Origin: Streptomyces leeuwenhoekii
GTDB taxonomy: Bacteria; Actinomycetota; Actinomycetes; Streptomycetales; Streptomycetaceae
DNA length: 64,000 bases
Reading direction: 5' to 3'
Assembly (NCBI RefSeq): GCF_001013905.1
Contig: NZ_LN831790.1
Span: 310,001 to 374,000 of the forward strand
A program made the translations under genes and the position numbers. Numbering within the stretch: position 1 is the first letter of the stretch; each line of letters begins with the position of its first letter. The notes under the pieces were generated by a model. That model ran no database searches, had not been told where the DNA came from, and saw only the letters and a list, made by a program, of their open reading frames with translations. Positions 8,668-18,154 of the stretch are shown here, in pieces.

Positions 8668-9053
8668 GGGTTCCCCACGTCGCGGCTTGCGCGTTTCCGC
8701 GCCGGGGCCGGAGAGCGGCGCGGAGAACGCCGTCGAAACTTGCCGACTGCGGCCCGAATGTTTCCGCGAGGAACCTACGGAGCCGTCGGGTGGGAGTCAA
8801 CAAGCAGGCACGGCCCGGGGCCGCGTGGGCGCCGGGTGGTGGCGCGCCCACGCGGCCGGCGCGGCGGGCGGCGGACCGGCCCGGCCGGGGCCGTGGCGCC
8901 CCGGCGGGGCGATCATGTGCGCAGGTGCGCTGCCGGGGCGGGCCGGGGCCGCGCGGACCCGGCACCCGTGTCCTGTGCCCCTGCCCTGTGCCGCGGTCCT
9001 GTGCCGTGCCCGCAGTCCTGTGCCGTGCCGTTGTCCTGTGTGTCCGTGGCGGG
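8668..9053. other. Intergenic region, no gene seen
   Basis: This 386-bp gap holds the promoter region of the SGNH gene. Nearer 8971-9046 is a low-complexity stretch rich in repeated CCTGTGCC. No convincing coding sequence or RNA gene is seen. Confidence 0.6.
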
Positions 9054-10082
9054 TCAGCGGGGCCAGGCGCAGTGGACGTGGCGGCCGTGGCCGGCGTTGC
9101 CCGGGCCGAGGACCTCCGTCGCGCCGAGCGTCCGGCAGGCCGACATCAGGCTCCGGTGCGGGGTGCCGTCGCCGACGTGGCGTCCGTCGATGTGGCTGAT
9201 GTCGAAGGCGAGTCCGGCGTAGTGGCGGGAGGTGGGGCTGTGGTCGCCGCCGGCGATCTCGGACACCGAGACGCGGTAGCCGTGCCGGGTGCGCAGCTTC
9301 AGCAGCGCGTCGAGCATCCGCGGGTCGAGGGCGACCCTGCGGTGGGGCTTGTCGCTCCAGGGGCTGGTGAGGGCGCCCTTGCCGTTCGCCGTGTCGATGA
9401 CGTTCTGCCGTGCGGTCGATCCGGCGTGCCGGCCGCCGGGGTGGGCGGTGGCCAGGGAGATGCCGCCGGTGCGCAGGATCTGCCGGGCCACGGCGGCACG
9501 GTCGCCAAACGGGGCTCCGCTCCCGGCGTCCAGCAGCGCCGCCCAGGTGCGCTGCCCGGCGATCCCGTCGGCGGCCAGTCCCCTGGTCCTCTGGAACGCC
9601 TTGACCTTCGCCGTGACGGCCGCGGAGAACGTCCCGTCGACGGTCACGGCCTGGCCGCGTGCCTTCAGCAGGCTCTGCAGGGCCTTCACCGCCGGGCCGC
9701 GCCCGCCCTCGCGCAGGGTCGGGGCGAGCCTGCTCCAGGTGGCGGGGCCGACGATGCCGTCCGCGGTCAGCCGCTGGGCGCGCTGGAACGCCTTGACGGC
9801 GGCGGTGGTGGCCGGGCCGAACGCCCCGTCGACGGTGAGCGAGTGGCCCCGGGCGGTCAGCAGGTGCTGGAGCGCGGTGACTTCCGTGCCCCGGGCGCCC
9901 GCCTTCAGAACCGGCCAGGCCGCGTCGGCCGCCCGGGCCTGGACCGCGGCTCCGGCGGGGGCGGGGGCCGGGACGCCGGCCGCCCCGCCGGAGGCCAGTT
10001 CGGTGCCGATGAGCGCGGCCAGGGCGAGGACCGCGGCGGTCAGACGCGCGGCGCCGGCGGTACGTGTGGCGATCGTGGACAT
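9054..10082 (-). CDS. Secreted peptidoglycan-binding protein with M15-like domain
   Basis: This 342-residue exported protein has an N-terminal hydrophobic signal (AARLTAAVLALAALIGTELA). Two peptidoglycan-binding type 1 repeats follow: GTEVTALQHLLTARGHSL with DGAFGPATTAAVKAFQ, and KALQSLLKARGQAV with DGTFSAAVTAKVKAFQ. The C-terminal domain has SPTSRHYAGLAFDISHIDG and ends GRHVHCAWPR, resembling the zinc-binding pattern of M15-type peptidases (His/Asp/His). It is probably a cell-wall hydrolase. It stands alone, 281 nt from the next gene. Confidence 0.8.
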   Translation of the reverse strand: MSTIATRTAGAARLTAAVLALAALIGTELASGGAAGVPAPAPAGAAVQARAADAAWPVLKAGARGTEVTALQHLLTARGHSLTVDGAFGPATTAAVKAFQRAQRLTADGIVGPATWSRLAPTLREGGRGPAVKALQSLLKARGQAVTVDGTFSAAVTAKVKAFQRTRGLAADGIAGQRTWAALLDAGSGAPFGDRAAVARQILRTGGISLATAHPGGRHAGSTARQNVIDTANGKGALTSPWSDKPHRRVALDPRMLDALLKLRTRHGYRVSVSEIAGGDHSPTSRHYAGLAFDISHIDGRHVGDGTPHRSLMSACRTLGATEVLGPGNAGHGRHVHCAWPR

Positions 10083-10363
10083 GCGTGACTCCTTGTCCGA
10101 AGAGATGGCGGGTCACGGCCGCGGCGAGCACCCGCGGCCGGCCGGTGACCGGCCGGGCGCGGGCGGAGGCAGCCCCGGACGGGGTAGGGGTCCAAGAGGG
10201 GATGCGGTCGGCGCTGCGGCGGCCGTGGCCCCACTGTGCCCAGAGCCGCGCGGCGTGGGCCAGTTCTCTTGCCCGGTCGCCTGATGCATCCCATGCACCG
10301 CCGCTATGCACGGCGCTGACCGGCCGTTATGTGCGGGCGGTGGGGGCGGGCCGGGTGCGGGAG

Positions 10364-11455
10364 TCAGCGGCGGCCCGCCACCGCGCTGTGGGGCGGGTGC
10401 GTGGGCGTGCCGGCGGGCGCGGGGACCGTGGCGCAGACCTCGCCGCGCGGGGTGCGGGCACAGGCCGTCGCGTCGTCGGGATTGAGGGCCGCGACCATGG
10501 TGCTGTGGGCGTCGTGGCCCCACTGCTGGGTGTAGTGGCGTGAGCGGCCCGCGTTGTTGGTGACCCGGACGACGTCGCCCTGCGAGGTGCCGCTCATCTT
10601 GCCCCAGGCCGCCTGGCACGTCGGGCTGAACCGCAGCTCCACCCGGATGCCGTGGCCGTGTCCCGTGTAGTACGTGGCCGCGTCCTCCCGGCAGATGGCG
10701 TACTTGGGGTCGATGCCGAAGCAGGATTCCCCGCGGCAGTGCGCGGTGAGGGTCGGTGGCGAGGGTGTCCGCGCGGCGGGGGAGAGTGCGGGCGCGGGGG
10801 CGGCGGCGGCCGGCCGCTGCTCGTCCGGCCGGTCCGCGTCGCTGCCGTCCTTTCCGCCGAAGGTCACCGCGGCCGTGAGCACGCACGCGCCGGTGGCCAG
10901 GGCCGCCAGGGCCGCCGCGAGCCAGGGCCGGCGCGCGCGCAGGGCGGCGGTCAGGCGTGCGGGCCGGCCGGCGGCAGGGGGCGCACCGGTGGTGAGGGGG
11001 GTGCCGGTGACGGGGGGCGGGCCGGTCCGCGGGGCCGGTGCCGCGACGACCGCGGGGGCCTCCGGGGCCGCGGGGGCCGTGGCGGCGTCCGGCCGCCCGG
11101 GGGCGGGCGGGGGTTCGGTGGCGTCCGCTGTCACCGGCTGCGGCGCGGAGGGCCGGTTCCCGGCCGGCTGTGCCGACGCCTCGCCGTGCAGGGCGAGCGC
11201 GGTCCGCAGTTCCTGCGGTGCGCGGCCGAGCACCTGGTGCATCACGCGGATCACGTCGGGCCGGGCCAGGGTGGGGCGGGTGCGGTGCAGGTAGCGCGAC
11301 AGCATCTCCTGGCTGGTGCGCACACCCCGCTCCGTGATCCGCCGTGCCAGCGCCTCTTGTGTGATCTTGCCGGGGTCCTGTTCCCACCAGTTCCTCAGCA
11401 GCCGGGCGAGCTGCTGCTTCGCCGCCTTCGCAGGCTCGTGTTCTGCCACGCCCAT
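10364..11455 (-). CDS. XRE protein with single transmembrane helix and DUF2690-like exterior
   Basis: This 363-residue membrane-anchored protein has an N-terminal helix-turn-helix-like segment (ITEALARRI-like region, EEMLSRYL-type recognition helix) and a long Ala/Pro linker. One transmembrane helix (PWLAAALAALATGACVLTAAVTF) follows, and then an extracytoplasmic domain with four cysteines (HCRGESCFGID, AICRED, PTCQAAWGKMSG), the pattern of DUF2690. The ATG at 11455 is chosen because AGGGGG lies 9 nt before it. Such proteins are common in Streptomyces and of unknown role. Confidence 0.75.
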   Translation of the reverse strand: MGVAEHEPAKAAKQQLARLLRNWWEQDPGKITQEALARRITERGVRTSQEMLSRYLHRTRPTLARPDVIRVMHQVLGRAPQELRTALALHGEASAQPAGNRPSAPQPVTADATEPPPAPGRPDAATAPAAPEAPAVVAAPAPRTGPPPVTGTPLTTGAPPAAGRPARLTAALRARRPWLAAALAALATGACVLTAAVTFGGKDGSDADRPDEQRPAAAAPAPALSPAARTPSPPTLTAHCRGESCFGIDPKYAICREDAATYYTGHGHGIRVELRFSPTCQAAWGKMSGTSQGDVVRVTNNAGRSRHYTQQWGHDAHSTMVAALNPDDATACARTPRGEVCATVPAPAGTPTHPPHSAVAGRR

Positions 11456-11632
11456 CGATGCGTTCCCCCTGAGATGCACTGCATGAGCCCAGGTCACCAG
11501 CCATGCACCGGACGGCGCCTGTGCATGGATCAGCCGACGGGCGGAAAGTCTAGGGCCCGCTCGGCGAGCAGGCGCGTGGTCGAGCCACCCACCCGCCCCG
11601 GCCGTTCGGCCTTCTCTTCGAAGGAGACACGT

Positions 11633-12640
11633 GTGTCCGGTCCCGCACACACCCGCCGCGGAACACGCCTGTCCGCCGCCGCCCTCGCCGCCGCCTGTCT
11701 CGTGAGCGGCGCCGCACCGGCCGGCGCCCATCCGAGCGCCGCCGCTCCCCCGGACGCCTACCAGGTGAAGGGCGTCGACACCAGCCACCACAACCACGAC
11801 ACGACGGGCCGGGCCATCGACCGGGAACGCGTCGCGCGGCACAACGCGTCCGCCGTCCTCAAGGCGGCCCAGGGCGCCGCCTACGAGGACCCCTGGTTCG
11901 CGCGGGAGGCCGCCTCCGCCACGTCCCTGCTGCGGGCGCCGTACCACTTCTTCGGCCCGAAGAGCACCCGCGACGGCGCCGCGCGGGCCGGCCACTTCGT
12001 GCGCACCGCGCGCCGCCGGCTACGCGGGGACGAGGGCCGGGGAGCTGCCGCCGGTCCTGGACGTGGAGGGCGTCCGGGCCGGCGGCAGGGAGGCCCGCCC
12101 CGGGACCTGCGCGCCGACCAGCTACGGATCTTCCCCCAACGGGTGAAGTCCGCGTTCGAGATGACGCCGGTCGTCTCCACGCGGGCGTCGCTCGTCACCG
12201 CCTGCACGGGCGGCGAGGGCGAGGTCTTCCGGGGCCACCCGCTGTGGCCGGCCCGGTACCGGGGCGGCGCGGAAGAGCCGCAGAACGTGCCAGGTGCCGG
12301 GGCGTGGACGTTCTGGCAGTACACCGAGACCGAACGGGTGCCGGGCATCCCCGGCCGCGACGGCGCCGCGGGCACCGCCGACCGCGACGTCTACCGGGGC
12401 CCCCTGGCCGGGCTGCGCGCCCCGGCCCACCTCGGTGGCGCCCCGCGGCCCGCGCCGTGCCGGCCCTCGGGGCGGGCCGGCACGGCGCGGACGTGACCAC
12501 CGTCCAGCTCCTGCTGGGCGCCGGCGGGATCGCCGGTCCGGTCACCCGGCGGGAGCTGGTGGCGGCGGCCGGGGCCGCTGAACCCGGTGCCGCCCGCGCT
12601 CCCCTCCTCACGAGCCCGGTGCCCGCCCCGCCCGCCGCCC
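11633..12640 (+). pseudogene. GH25 lysozyme gene with frameshifts
   Basis: The frame starts at GTG 11633 (AAGGAG 7-12 nt upstream) with a signal peptide (LSAAALAAACLVSGAAPAGA) and a clear GH25 start (YQVKGVDTSHHN). The core stays in frame to about 12014, then the family sequence continues one frame over for about 25 codons (GYAGTRAGELPPVLDVEG, holding the catalytic DVE) and returns near 12085 (LRADQLR, FEMTPVV, AWTFWQYTETERVPGIPG). After the stop at 12496 a peptidoglycan-binding piece (LGAGRHGADVTTVQLLLG) goes on in yet another frame. Three indels make it a probable pseudogene, unless the assembly is wrong. Confidence 0.75.
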
Positions 12641-12702
12641 CCGCTTCCCGCCCTGCCGGGCAGCGGGGACCGAAGGGCGGTCGGTGTCAGCTTCAGAACC
12701 CT

Positions 12703-12720
12703 TCAAGTGGGACTCCACGC
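12703..12720 (+). promoter_or_regulatory. Possible SARP box before the dehydrogenase operon
   Basis: The heptads TCAAGTG (12703-12709) and TCCACGC (12714-12720) lie 11 bp apart, about 60 nt before the E1 alpha start. The spacing and the TCAAG core fit SARP operators, but only one heptad is good. The rest of 12641-12780 holds no gene. Confidence 0.4.
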
Positions 12721-12780
12721 GTTCACGCCACGCTCTGGAGGAGGGCCGTAGCGGTCCTCACGGCTCGCAAGGAGGCTCGC

Positions 12781-13860
12781 GTGACAACGGGAACCGTGCA
12801 GTTCCTGAACCACGAAGGGGAGTTGACCTCCCATCCGGATCACGAGGCCGAGATCTCACCGGACGGCCTGCGGAAGCTGTACCACGACATGGCGTGGAGC
12901 CGCCGGATGGACGCCGAGGCCGTCACCCTCCAGCGTCAGGGCGAGCTGGGGCTGTGGCCGTCGCTGCTGGGGCAGGAGGCCGCCCAGATCGGCGCCGGCC
13001 ACGCCCTGGGCGCGGCGGACTACGTCTTTCCCAGCTACCGCGACCACGGCATCGCCCTGTGCCGCGGCGTGGATCCGCTGGATCTGCTGCGCATGTTCCG
13101 CGGCGTCACCAACGGCGGCTGGGACCCGGCGGAGAAGAACTTCCACCTCTACACCCTGGTCATCGGATCGCAGGTGCTGCACGCCACCGGGTACGCGATG
13201 GGCCTGGCCAAGGACGGCACACCGGGCGCCGTCCTGACCTGCTTCGGCGACGGTGCCACCAGCCAGGGCGACGTCAGCGAGGCGTTCAACTTCGCGGCCG
13301 TCTACCACGCCCCCGTGGTGTTCTTCTGCCAGAACAACCAGTGGGCGATCTCCGAGGGCAACGAACGCCAGACCCGCGTCCCCCTGCACCAGCGCGCCGA
13401 CGGCTTCGGCTTCCCCGGCGTCCGCGTGGACGGCAACGACGTACTGGCCTGCCTGGCCGTCACCAAGTGGGCCCTGGAGCGGGCGCGGTCCGGTGAAGGC
13501 CCCACCCTCATCGAGGCGTTCACCTACCGGATGGGCGCGCACACCACCTCCGACGATCCGCTGCGCTACCGGGACGGCGAAGAGGTCGCGTACTGGGACC
13601 TGCGGGATCCGCTGGCCCGCCTGCGGACGTTGCTGGAAGCCAGGGGCTGGGCCGACGGCGCCTACTTCGACACGGTCGCGGCGCAGTGCGAGGAACGCGC
13701 CCTGGACCTGCGCGGCCGGCTGCGCGCCACGCCCGACCCCGATCCCGGGGACATCTTCGCCCACGTCCACGCCGACGGGCACGCCCTGGTCGACGAGGAA
13801 CGCGCCCGCTTCGCCGCCTACCAGGCCACGTTCGCGGACGCGGCCGGAAGGGGCGAGTGA
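12781..13860 (+). CDS. 2-oxo acid dehydrogenase E1 component, alpha subunit
   Basis: This 359-residue thiamine-diphosphate enzyme subunit carries out the oxidative decarboxylation of pyruvate or branched 2-oxo acids together with the next gene. The ThDP-binding motif is visible as CFGDGATSQGDVSEAFNFA, followed by VVFFCQNNQWAIS. The active-site entry loop region YRMGAHTTSDDPLRYR, with the phosphorylation-loop-like HTTSDDP typical of branched-chain (Bkd) E1 alpha proteins, follows. The GTG at 12781 is chosen for its AAGGAGG site. It opens a four-gene operon that probably supplies isobutyryl-, isovaleryl- or 2-methylbutyryl-CoA starters to the polyketide pathway. No E3 subunit is encoded here; the housekeeping one would serve. 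Confidence 0.88.
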   Translation: MTTGTVQFLNHEGELTSHPDHEAEISPDGLRKLYHDMAWSRRMDAEAVTLQRQGELGLWPSLLGQEAAQIGAGHALGAADYVFPSYRDHGIALCRGVDPLDLLRMFRGVTNGGWDPAEKNFHLYTLVIGSQVLHATGYAMGLAKDGTPGAVLTCFGDGATSQGDVSEAFNFAAVYHAPVVFFCQNNQWAISEGNERQTRVPLHQRADGFGFPGVRVDGNDVLACLAVTKWALERARSGEGPTLIEAFTYRMGAHTTSDDPLRYRDGEEVAYWDLRDPLARLRTLLEARGWADGAYFDTVAAQCEERALDLRGRLRATPDPDPGDIFAHVHADGHALVDEERARFAAYQATFADAAGRGE

Positions 13861-13862
13861 CC

Positions 13863-14843
13863 ATGACCGTGCAGAAGCTGCCGATGGTCAAGGCGATCAA
13901 CGAGTCGCTGCGCCACGCGCTGGCGGCCGATCCGAAGGTCCTGGTGATGGGAGAGGACGTCGGCCGGCTCGGCGGTGTCTTCCGTGTCACGGACGGCCTG
14001 CAGAAGGAGTTCGGCGACGAACGCGTGCTGGACACTCCGCTGGCGGAGTCCGGCATCGTCGGCACCGCCATCGGTCTCGCCCTGCGCGGCTACCGCCCCG
14101 TGGTGGAGATCCAGTTCGACGGGTTCGTCTTCCCCGCCTACGACCAGATCGTCACCCAGCTCGCGAAGATGCGGGCCCGGTCGCTGGGGAAGGTGAAGCT
14201 GCCCGTCGTCATCCGCATCCCCTACGGCGGCGGCATCGGTGCCGTGGAGCATCACTCGGAGTCGCCGGAGGCCCTGTTCGCGCATGTGGCGGGGCTGAAG
14301 GTGGTGACACCGTCGAACGCCCGCGACGCCTACTGGATGATGCGGCAGGCCGTCGGCGGCGACGACCCGGTGATCTTCTTCGAGCCGAAACGGCGGTACT
14401 GGGACAAGGACGAGGTCGACCCCGGCGCCACCCCCCTGCCCCTGCACCGCGCGGTCGTGGCCCGCCCCGGCGAGGACCTGACGCTGGCCGCCTACGGGCC
14501 GATGGTCAAGGTGTGCCTGGACGCGGCGCGGGCCGCCGCCGAGGAAGGCCGGTCGCTGGAGGTGCTCGACCTGCGCTCGCTGTCCCCGCTCGACTTCGAC
14601 ACCGTGCAGACCTCCGTGGAGAAGACCGGCCGGCTGGTGACCGTGCACGAGGCGCCGGTGTTCTTCGGCGCCGGCGCGGAGATCGCCGCCCGCGTCACCG
14701 AACGCAGCTTCTACCACCTGGAAGCCCCCGTCCTGCGGGTCGGCGGATACCACTCCCCCTATCCGCCGTCCCGGCTCGAGGACACCTACCTGCCCGACCT
14801 CGACCGGGTCCTGGACGCCGTCGACCGCGCCCTGGCGTACTGA
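13863..14843 (+). CDS. 2-oxo acid dehydrogenase E1 component, beta subunit
   Basis: This 326-residue partner of the E1 alpha subunit has the transketolase-like pyrimidine-binding domain: VLVMGEDVGRLGGVFRVTDG, then LDTPLAESGIVGTAIGLAL with the Glu of the ThDP site, and VVEIQFDGFVFPAYDQIV. The C-terminal domain includes VLDLRSLSPLDFDTV and RLVTVHEAPVFFGAGAEIA. The gene starts at ATG 13863, or at GTG 13857 overlapping the alpha stop, so translation is coupled. Similarity of the motifs to BkdB/PdhB proteins supports a branched-chain substrate, though pyruvate cannot be excluded. Confidence 0.9.
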   Translation: MTVQKLPMVKAINESLRHALAADPKVLVMGEDVGRLGGVFRVTDGLQKEFGDERVLDTPLAESGIVGTAIGLALRGYRPVVEIQFDGFVFPAYDQIVTQLAKMRARSLGKVKLPVVIRIPYGGGIGAVEHHSESPEALFAHVAGLKVVTPSNARDAYWMMRQAVGGDDPVIFFEPKRRYWDKDEVDPGATPLPLHRAVVARPGEDLTLAAYGPMVKVCLDAARAAAEEGRSLEVLDLRSLSPLDFDTVQTSVEKTGRLVTVHEAPVFFGAGAEIAARVTERSFYHLEAPVLRVGGYHSPYPPSRLEDTYLPDLDRVLDAVDRALAY

Positions 14844-14858
14844 GAGGAGAGTCCGACT

Positions 14859-16163
14859 GTGGTTCGCGAGTTCACCATGCCCGACGTGGGCGAGGGACTG
14901 ACCGAGGCGGAGATCCTCACCTGGTACGTCCGGCCGGGCGACCAGGTCACCGACGGGCAGACCGTGTGCGAGGTGGAGACAGCCAAGGCCACCGTCGAAC
15001 TGCCCATCCCCTACACCGGGGTGGTTAAGGAACTGCTCGCCGCCGAACGGACGACCGTCGAGGTCGGCTCCGTGATCATCACCGTCGCGGAGGAGGAGGC
15101 CGCCCGGCCCGGCGGCACCGGGCAGGAGGAGGCACCGCCGCAGCGGCAGCCGGTCCTGGTCGGATACGGAGTCAGCGACGCCCCGGCCAGGCGGCGGGCG
15201 CGCACGGCCGCCGCGTCCGCGCCGCGCCCGCCCGGCACCCCGGGCGGGGCCAGGCCCCTGGCCAAACCGCCGGTGCGCAAACTGGCCAAGGACCTCGGCG
15301 TCGACCTGCGCGTCGTCATCCCCTCCGGCCCCGGCGGCACCATCACCCGCGACGACGTGCACGCCGCGCTCCCGCCCGCGACCGCGCCGGAGCCGGCCGG
15401 CCAGGACCGCGCGGTCCCGCCCGTGGCGCCGGCGCAGCGGCCGCCGGACCCGGACACCGCCGCCCGGGAGACGCGCCTGCCCGTCACCGGCGTGCGCAGG
15501 GCGACCGCGCGGGCGATGGTCGCCTCCGCCTTCACCGCGCCCCATGCCACCGAGTTCGTGACCGTCGACGTCACCCGCACCATGAAACTCCTCCAGCAGC
15601 TCAAGCGGGACGAGGAGATGGCCGGCGTCCGGGTCGGCCCCCTGCTGCTGGTCGCCAAGGCCCTGCTGGTGGCCATCGCCCGCAACCCCCACATCAACGC
15701 CGCCTGGGACGAAGCCGCCCAGCAGATCGTCCTCAAGCGGTACGTGAACCTCGGCATCGCCGCGGCCACCCCGCGCGGACTGCTCGTGCCGAACATCAAG
15801 GACGCCCAGGCCATGACCCTGCCCGAACTGGCCCGCGCCCTGGAACAGCTCGTCGGCACCGCACGCGAGGGCACCACCGCGCCTGCCGCGCTGCGCGGCG
15901 GCACCGTGACCATCACCAACATCGGCGTCTTCGGCGTCGACACCGGCACGCCGATCCTCAACCCCGGCGAGTCCGCGATCCTCGCCGTCGGCGCCATCAG
16001 AAAGCGGCCCTGGGTCCACCGCGGCACGGTCAAACCCCGGCAGGTCACCACCCTGGCGCTCTCCTTCGACCACCGCCTGGTGGACGGAGAGCTCGGCTCC
16101 AAGGTCCTCGCCGACACCGCGGCGATCCTCGAGGACCCCAACCGGCTGATCACATGGTCCTGA
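14859..16163 (+). CDS. Dihydrolipoamide acyltransferase (E2)
   Basis: This 434-residue E2 passes the acyl group from E1 to CoA. The N-terminal lipoyl domain has the lipoylated lysine in [12 protein letters not shown] (near residue 43). A Pro/Ala/Arg-rich linker follows, then the peripheral subunit-binding domain ([19 protein letters not shown]), and then the catalytic domain, which ends in the acetyltransferase motif [12 protein letters not shown] with catalytic His and Asp. The GTG start follows GAGAGG. Only one lipoyl domain is present, as is usual for branched-chain E2s. It completes the starter-supply module with the E1 subunits. Confidence 0.9.
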   Translation: MVREFTMPDVGEGLTEAEILTWYVRPGDQVTDGQTVCEVETAKATVELPIPYTGVVKELLAAERTTVEVGSVIITVAEEEAARPGGTGQEEAPPQRQPVLVGYGVSDAPARRRARTAAASAPRPPGTPGGARPLAKPPVRKLAKDLGVDLRVVIPSGPGGTITRDDVHAALPPATAPEPAGQDRAVPPVAPAQRPPDPDTAARETRLPVTGVRRATARAMVASAFTAPHATEFVTVDVTRTMKLLQQLKRDEEMAGVRVGPLLLVAKALLVAIARNPHINAAWDEAAQQIVLKRYVNLGIAAATPRGLLVPNIKDAQAMTLPELARALEQLVGTAREGTTAPAALRGGTVTITNIGVFGVDTGTPILNPGESAILAVGAIRKRPWVHRGTVKPRQVTTLALSFDHRLVDGELGSKVLADTAAILEDPNRLITWS

Positions 16164-16183
16164 GGGAACGAGGCGACACCACC

Positions 16184-18094
16184 ATGGAGAGCACCACCCA
16201 GCGCACCCACCCCGCCGAACACGACCGCCCCGTTGTGGGCACCGCCCCCGCCGCGCTCCCCGGCACGCGGCGAAGCGCCGCGGACCGGATCCGCCCGGAA
16301 CCGCAGGGCACCCGCCTGACCGGCGCCGAGGCCCTCGTACGCGCCTTGGAGGAAGCCGGCTGCGAGACGGTGTTCGGCATCCCGGGCGGCGCGATCCTCC
16401 CGGCGTACGACCCGCTGATGGACTCCGCCAGGCTGCGGCACGTCCTGGTCCGCCACGAGCAGGGCGCGGGCCACGCGGCCACCGGTTACGCGCAGGCCAC
16501 CGGCAGGGTCGGCGTCTGCATGGCCACCTCCGGGCCGGGCGCCACCAATCTGGTGACCCCGCTGGCCGACGCCTACCTCGACTCGGTGCCGGTCGTGGCG
16601 ATCACCGGGCAGGTGCCGGCGCACCTGCTGGGCACGGACGCCTTCCAGGAAGTGGACATCGTCGGCGTCACCACGCCGATCACGAAACACAACGTCCTGG
16701 TCCGGGACGCCCGCGACATCCCGGGGACGATCGCCGAGGCGTTCCGCATCGCCTCCACCGGCCGCCCCGGCCCGGTCCTGGTCGACATCACCAAAGACGC
16801 CCTCCAGGCCACCGCCGTCCACTCCTGGCCGCCGCGCCGCATCCCGCTGCCGGCCCGGCGCCCGGCCCGGCGCCCGGCCCGGCCGCACCCCGGCCGGATC
16901 CGCGAGGCCGCCAGGCTGATCACCTCCGCCCGGCGGCCGGTCCTCTACGTCGGCGGCGGCGTCCTCAAGGCCCGGGCCACGGCCGAGCTGAAGGTCCTCG
17001 CCGAGCTGACCGGAGCGCCCGTCACCACCACGTTGATGGCGCTCGGCGCGTTCCCCGACAGCCACCCGCTGCACGTGGGGATGCCGGGCATGCACGGTGC
17101 GGTCACCGCCGTCACCGCGCTGCAGAAGGCCGACCTGATCGTCGCCCTCGGCGCCCGCTTCGACGACCGCGTCACCGGCAAGCTGGACAGCTTCGCCCCG
17201 CACGCCAAGATCGTCCACGCCGACATCGACCCCGCCGAGATCGGCAAGAACCGCGCCGCGGACGTGCCGATCGTCGGGGACGCCCGCGAGGTCATCGCCG
17301 ACCTGATCCAGGCGGTGCGCAAGGAGCACGGCGCGGGCCGCCGGGGCGACCACACCGCCTGGTGGAAGGAGCTCGACCGCTGGCGCGAGACCTACCCGCT
17401 CGGCTACGACCAGCCCGAGGACGGCTCCCTGTCCCCGCAGCAGGTCATCGAGCGCATCGGGCAGCTCGCCCCCGAGGGCACGATCTTCGCGGCGGGGGTG
17501 GGCCAGCACCAGATGTGGGCCGCGCAGTTCATCGGCTTCGAGCAGCCCGCGACCTGGCTGAACTCCGGCGGCGCGGGGACCATGGGCTACGCCGTCCCGG
17601 CCGCCATGGGCGCCAAGGCCGGCGCGCCCGGCAGGACCGTCTGGGCGATCGACGGCGACGGCTGCTTCCAGATGACCAGCCAGGAGCTGGTCACCTGCGT
17701 GCTGAACAACATCCCGATCAAGGTGGCGGTCATCAACAACGGCGCCCTGGGGATGGTCCGCCAGTGGCAGACCCTCTTCTACGGCCGGCGCTACTCCAAC
17801 ACCGCGCTGGACGCCGGCCGCACCGGCGCCCGGCCGGGCACCCGTGTCCCGGACTTCGTGAAGCTGGCGGAGGCGATGGGCTGCGTCGCGCTGCGCTGCG
17901 AGGACCCCGCCGAGCTCGACGCGGTCATCGCCAAGGCCAACGCGATCGACGACCTGCCGGTCGTCGTCGACTTCGTCGTCCACCAGGACGCGATGGTGTG
18001 GCCGATGGTCGCCGCCGGCACCTCCAACGACGAGATCATGGCCGCCCGCGACGTCCGCCCCGACTTCGGCGACGGCGAGCAGGCCGGGAGCTGA
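16184..18094 (+). CDS. Acetolactate synthase large subunit (IlvB-like)
   Basis: This 636-residue ThDP enzyme condenses two pyruvates to acetolactate (or pyruvate with 2-oxobutyrate), the first step to valine, leucine and isoleucine. Conserved runs are [32 protein letters not shown] with the ThDP Glu, [18 protein letters not shown], and the C-terminal binding motif [14 protein letters not shown]. The first 35 or so residues are an unusual extension. No regulatory IlvN subunit follows, so the enzyme may escape feedback control. Next to the E1/E2 genes it probably raises the branched 2-oxo acid pool for starter units. Confidence 0.9.
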   Translation: MESTTQRTHPAEHDRPVVGTAPAALPGTRRSAADRIRPEPQGTRLTGAEALVRALEEAGCETVFGIPGGAILPAYDPLMDSARLRHVLVRHEQGAGHAATGYAQATGRVGVCMATSGPGATNLVTPLADAYLDSVPVVAITGQVPAHLLGTDAFQEVDIVGVTTPITKHNVLVRDARDIPGTIAEAFRIASTGRPGPVLVDITKDALQATAVHSWPPRRIPLPARRPARRPARPHPGRIREAARLITSARRPVLYVGGGVLKARATAELKVLAELTGAPVTTTLMALGAFPDSHPLHVGMPGMHGAVTAVTALQKADLIVALGARFDDRVTGKLDSFAPHAKIVHADIDPAEIGKNRAADVPIVGDAREVIADLIQAVRKEHGAGRRGDHTAWWKELDRWRETYPLGYDQPEDGSLSPQQVIERIGQLAPEGTIFAAGVGQHQMWAAQFIGFEQPATWLNSGGAGTMGYAVPAAMGAKAGAPGRTVWAIDGDGCFQMTSQELVTCVLNNIPIKVAVINNGALGMVRQWQTLFYGRRYSNTALDAGRTGARPGTRVPDFVKLAEAMGCVALRCEDPAELDAVIAKANAIDDLPVVVDFVVHQDAMVWPMVAAGTSNDEIMAARDVRPDFGDGEQAGS

Positions 18095-18105
18095 CCGCGG
18101 CGCGG

Positions 18106-18152
18106 CCGGGCGGGCCCGGCCGGTGGAGTGCTCACCGGGCGGGCCCGGCCGG
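18106..18152. terminator. Repeated GC element between convergent genes
   Basis: Two identical 18-bp copies (18106-18123 and 18135-18152) of a partly palindromic GC-only sequence lie between the acetolactate synthase gene and the convergent P450 gene. They probably act as the terminator for both. Confidence 0.5.
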
Positions 18153-18154
18153 GC

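Noticed and set aside
15011..17983. Long minus-strand open frame opposite E2 and acetolactate synthase
   Set aside because: It has low-complexity Gly/Asp/Arg content, while the plus strand encodes clear enzymes.
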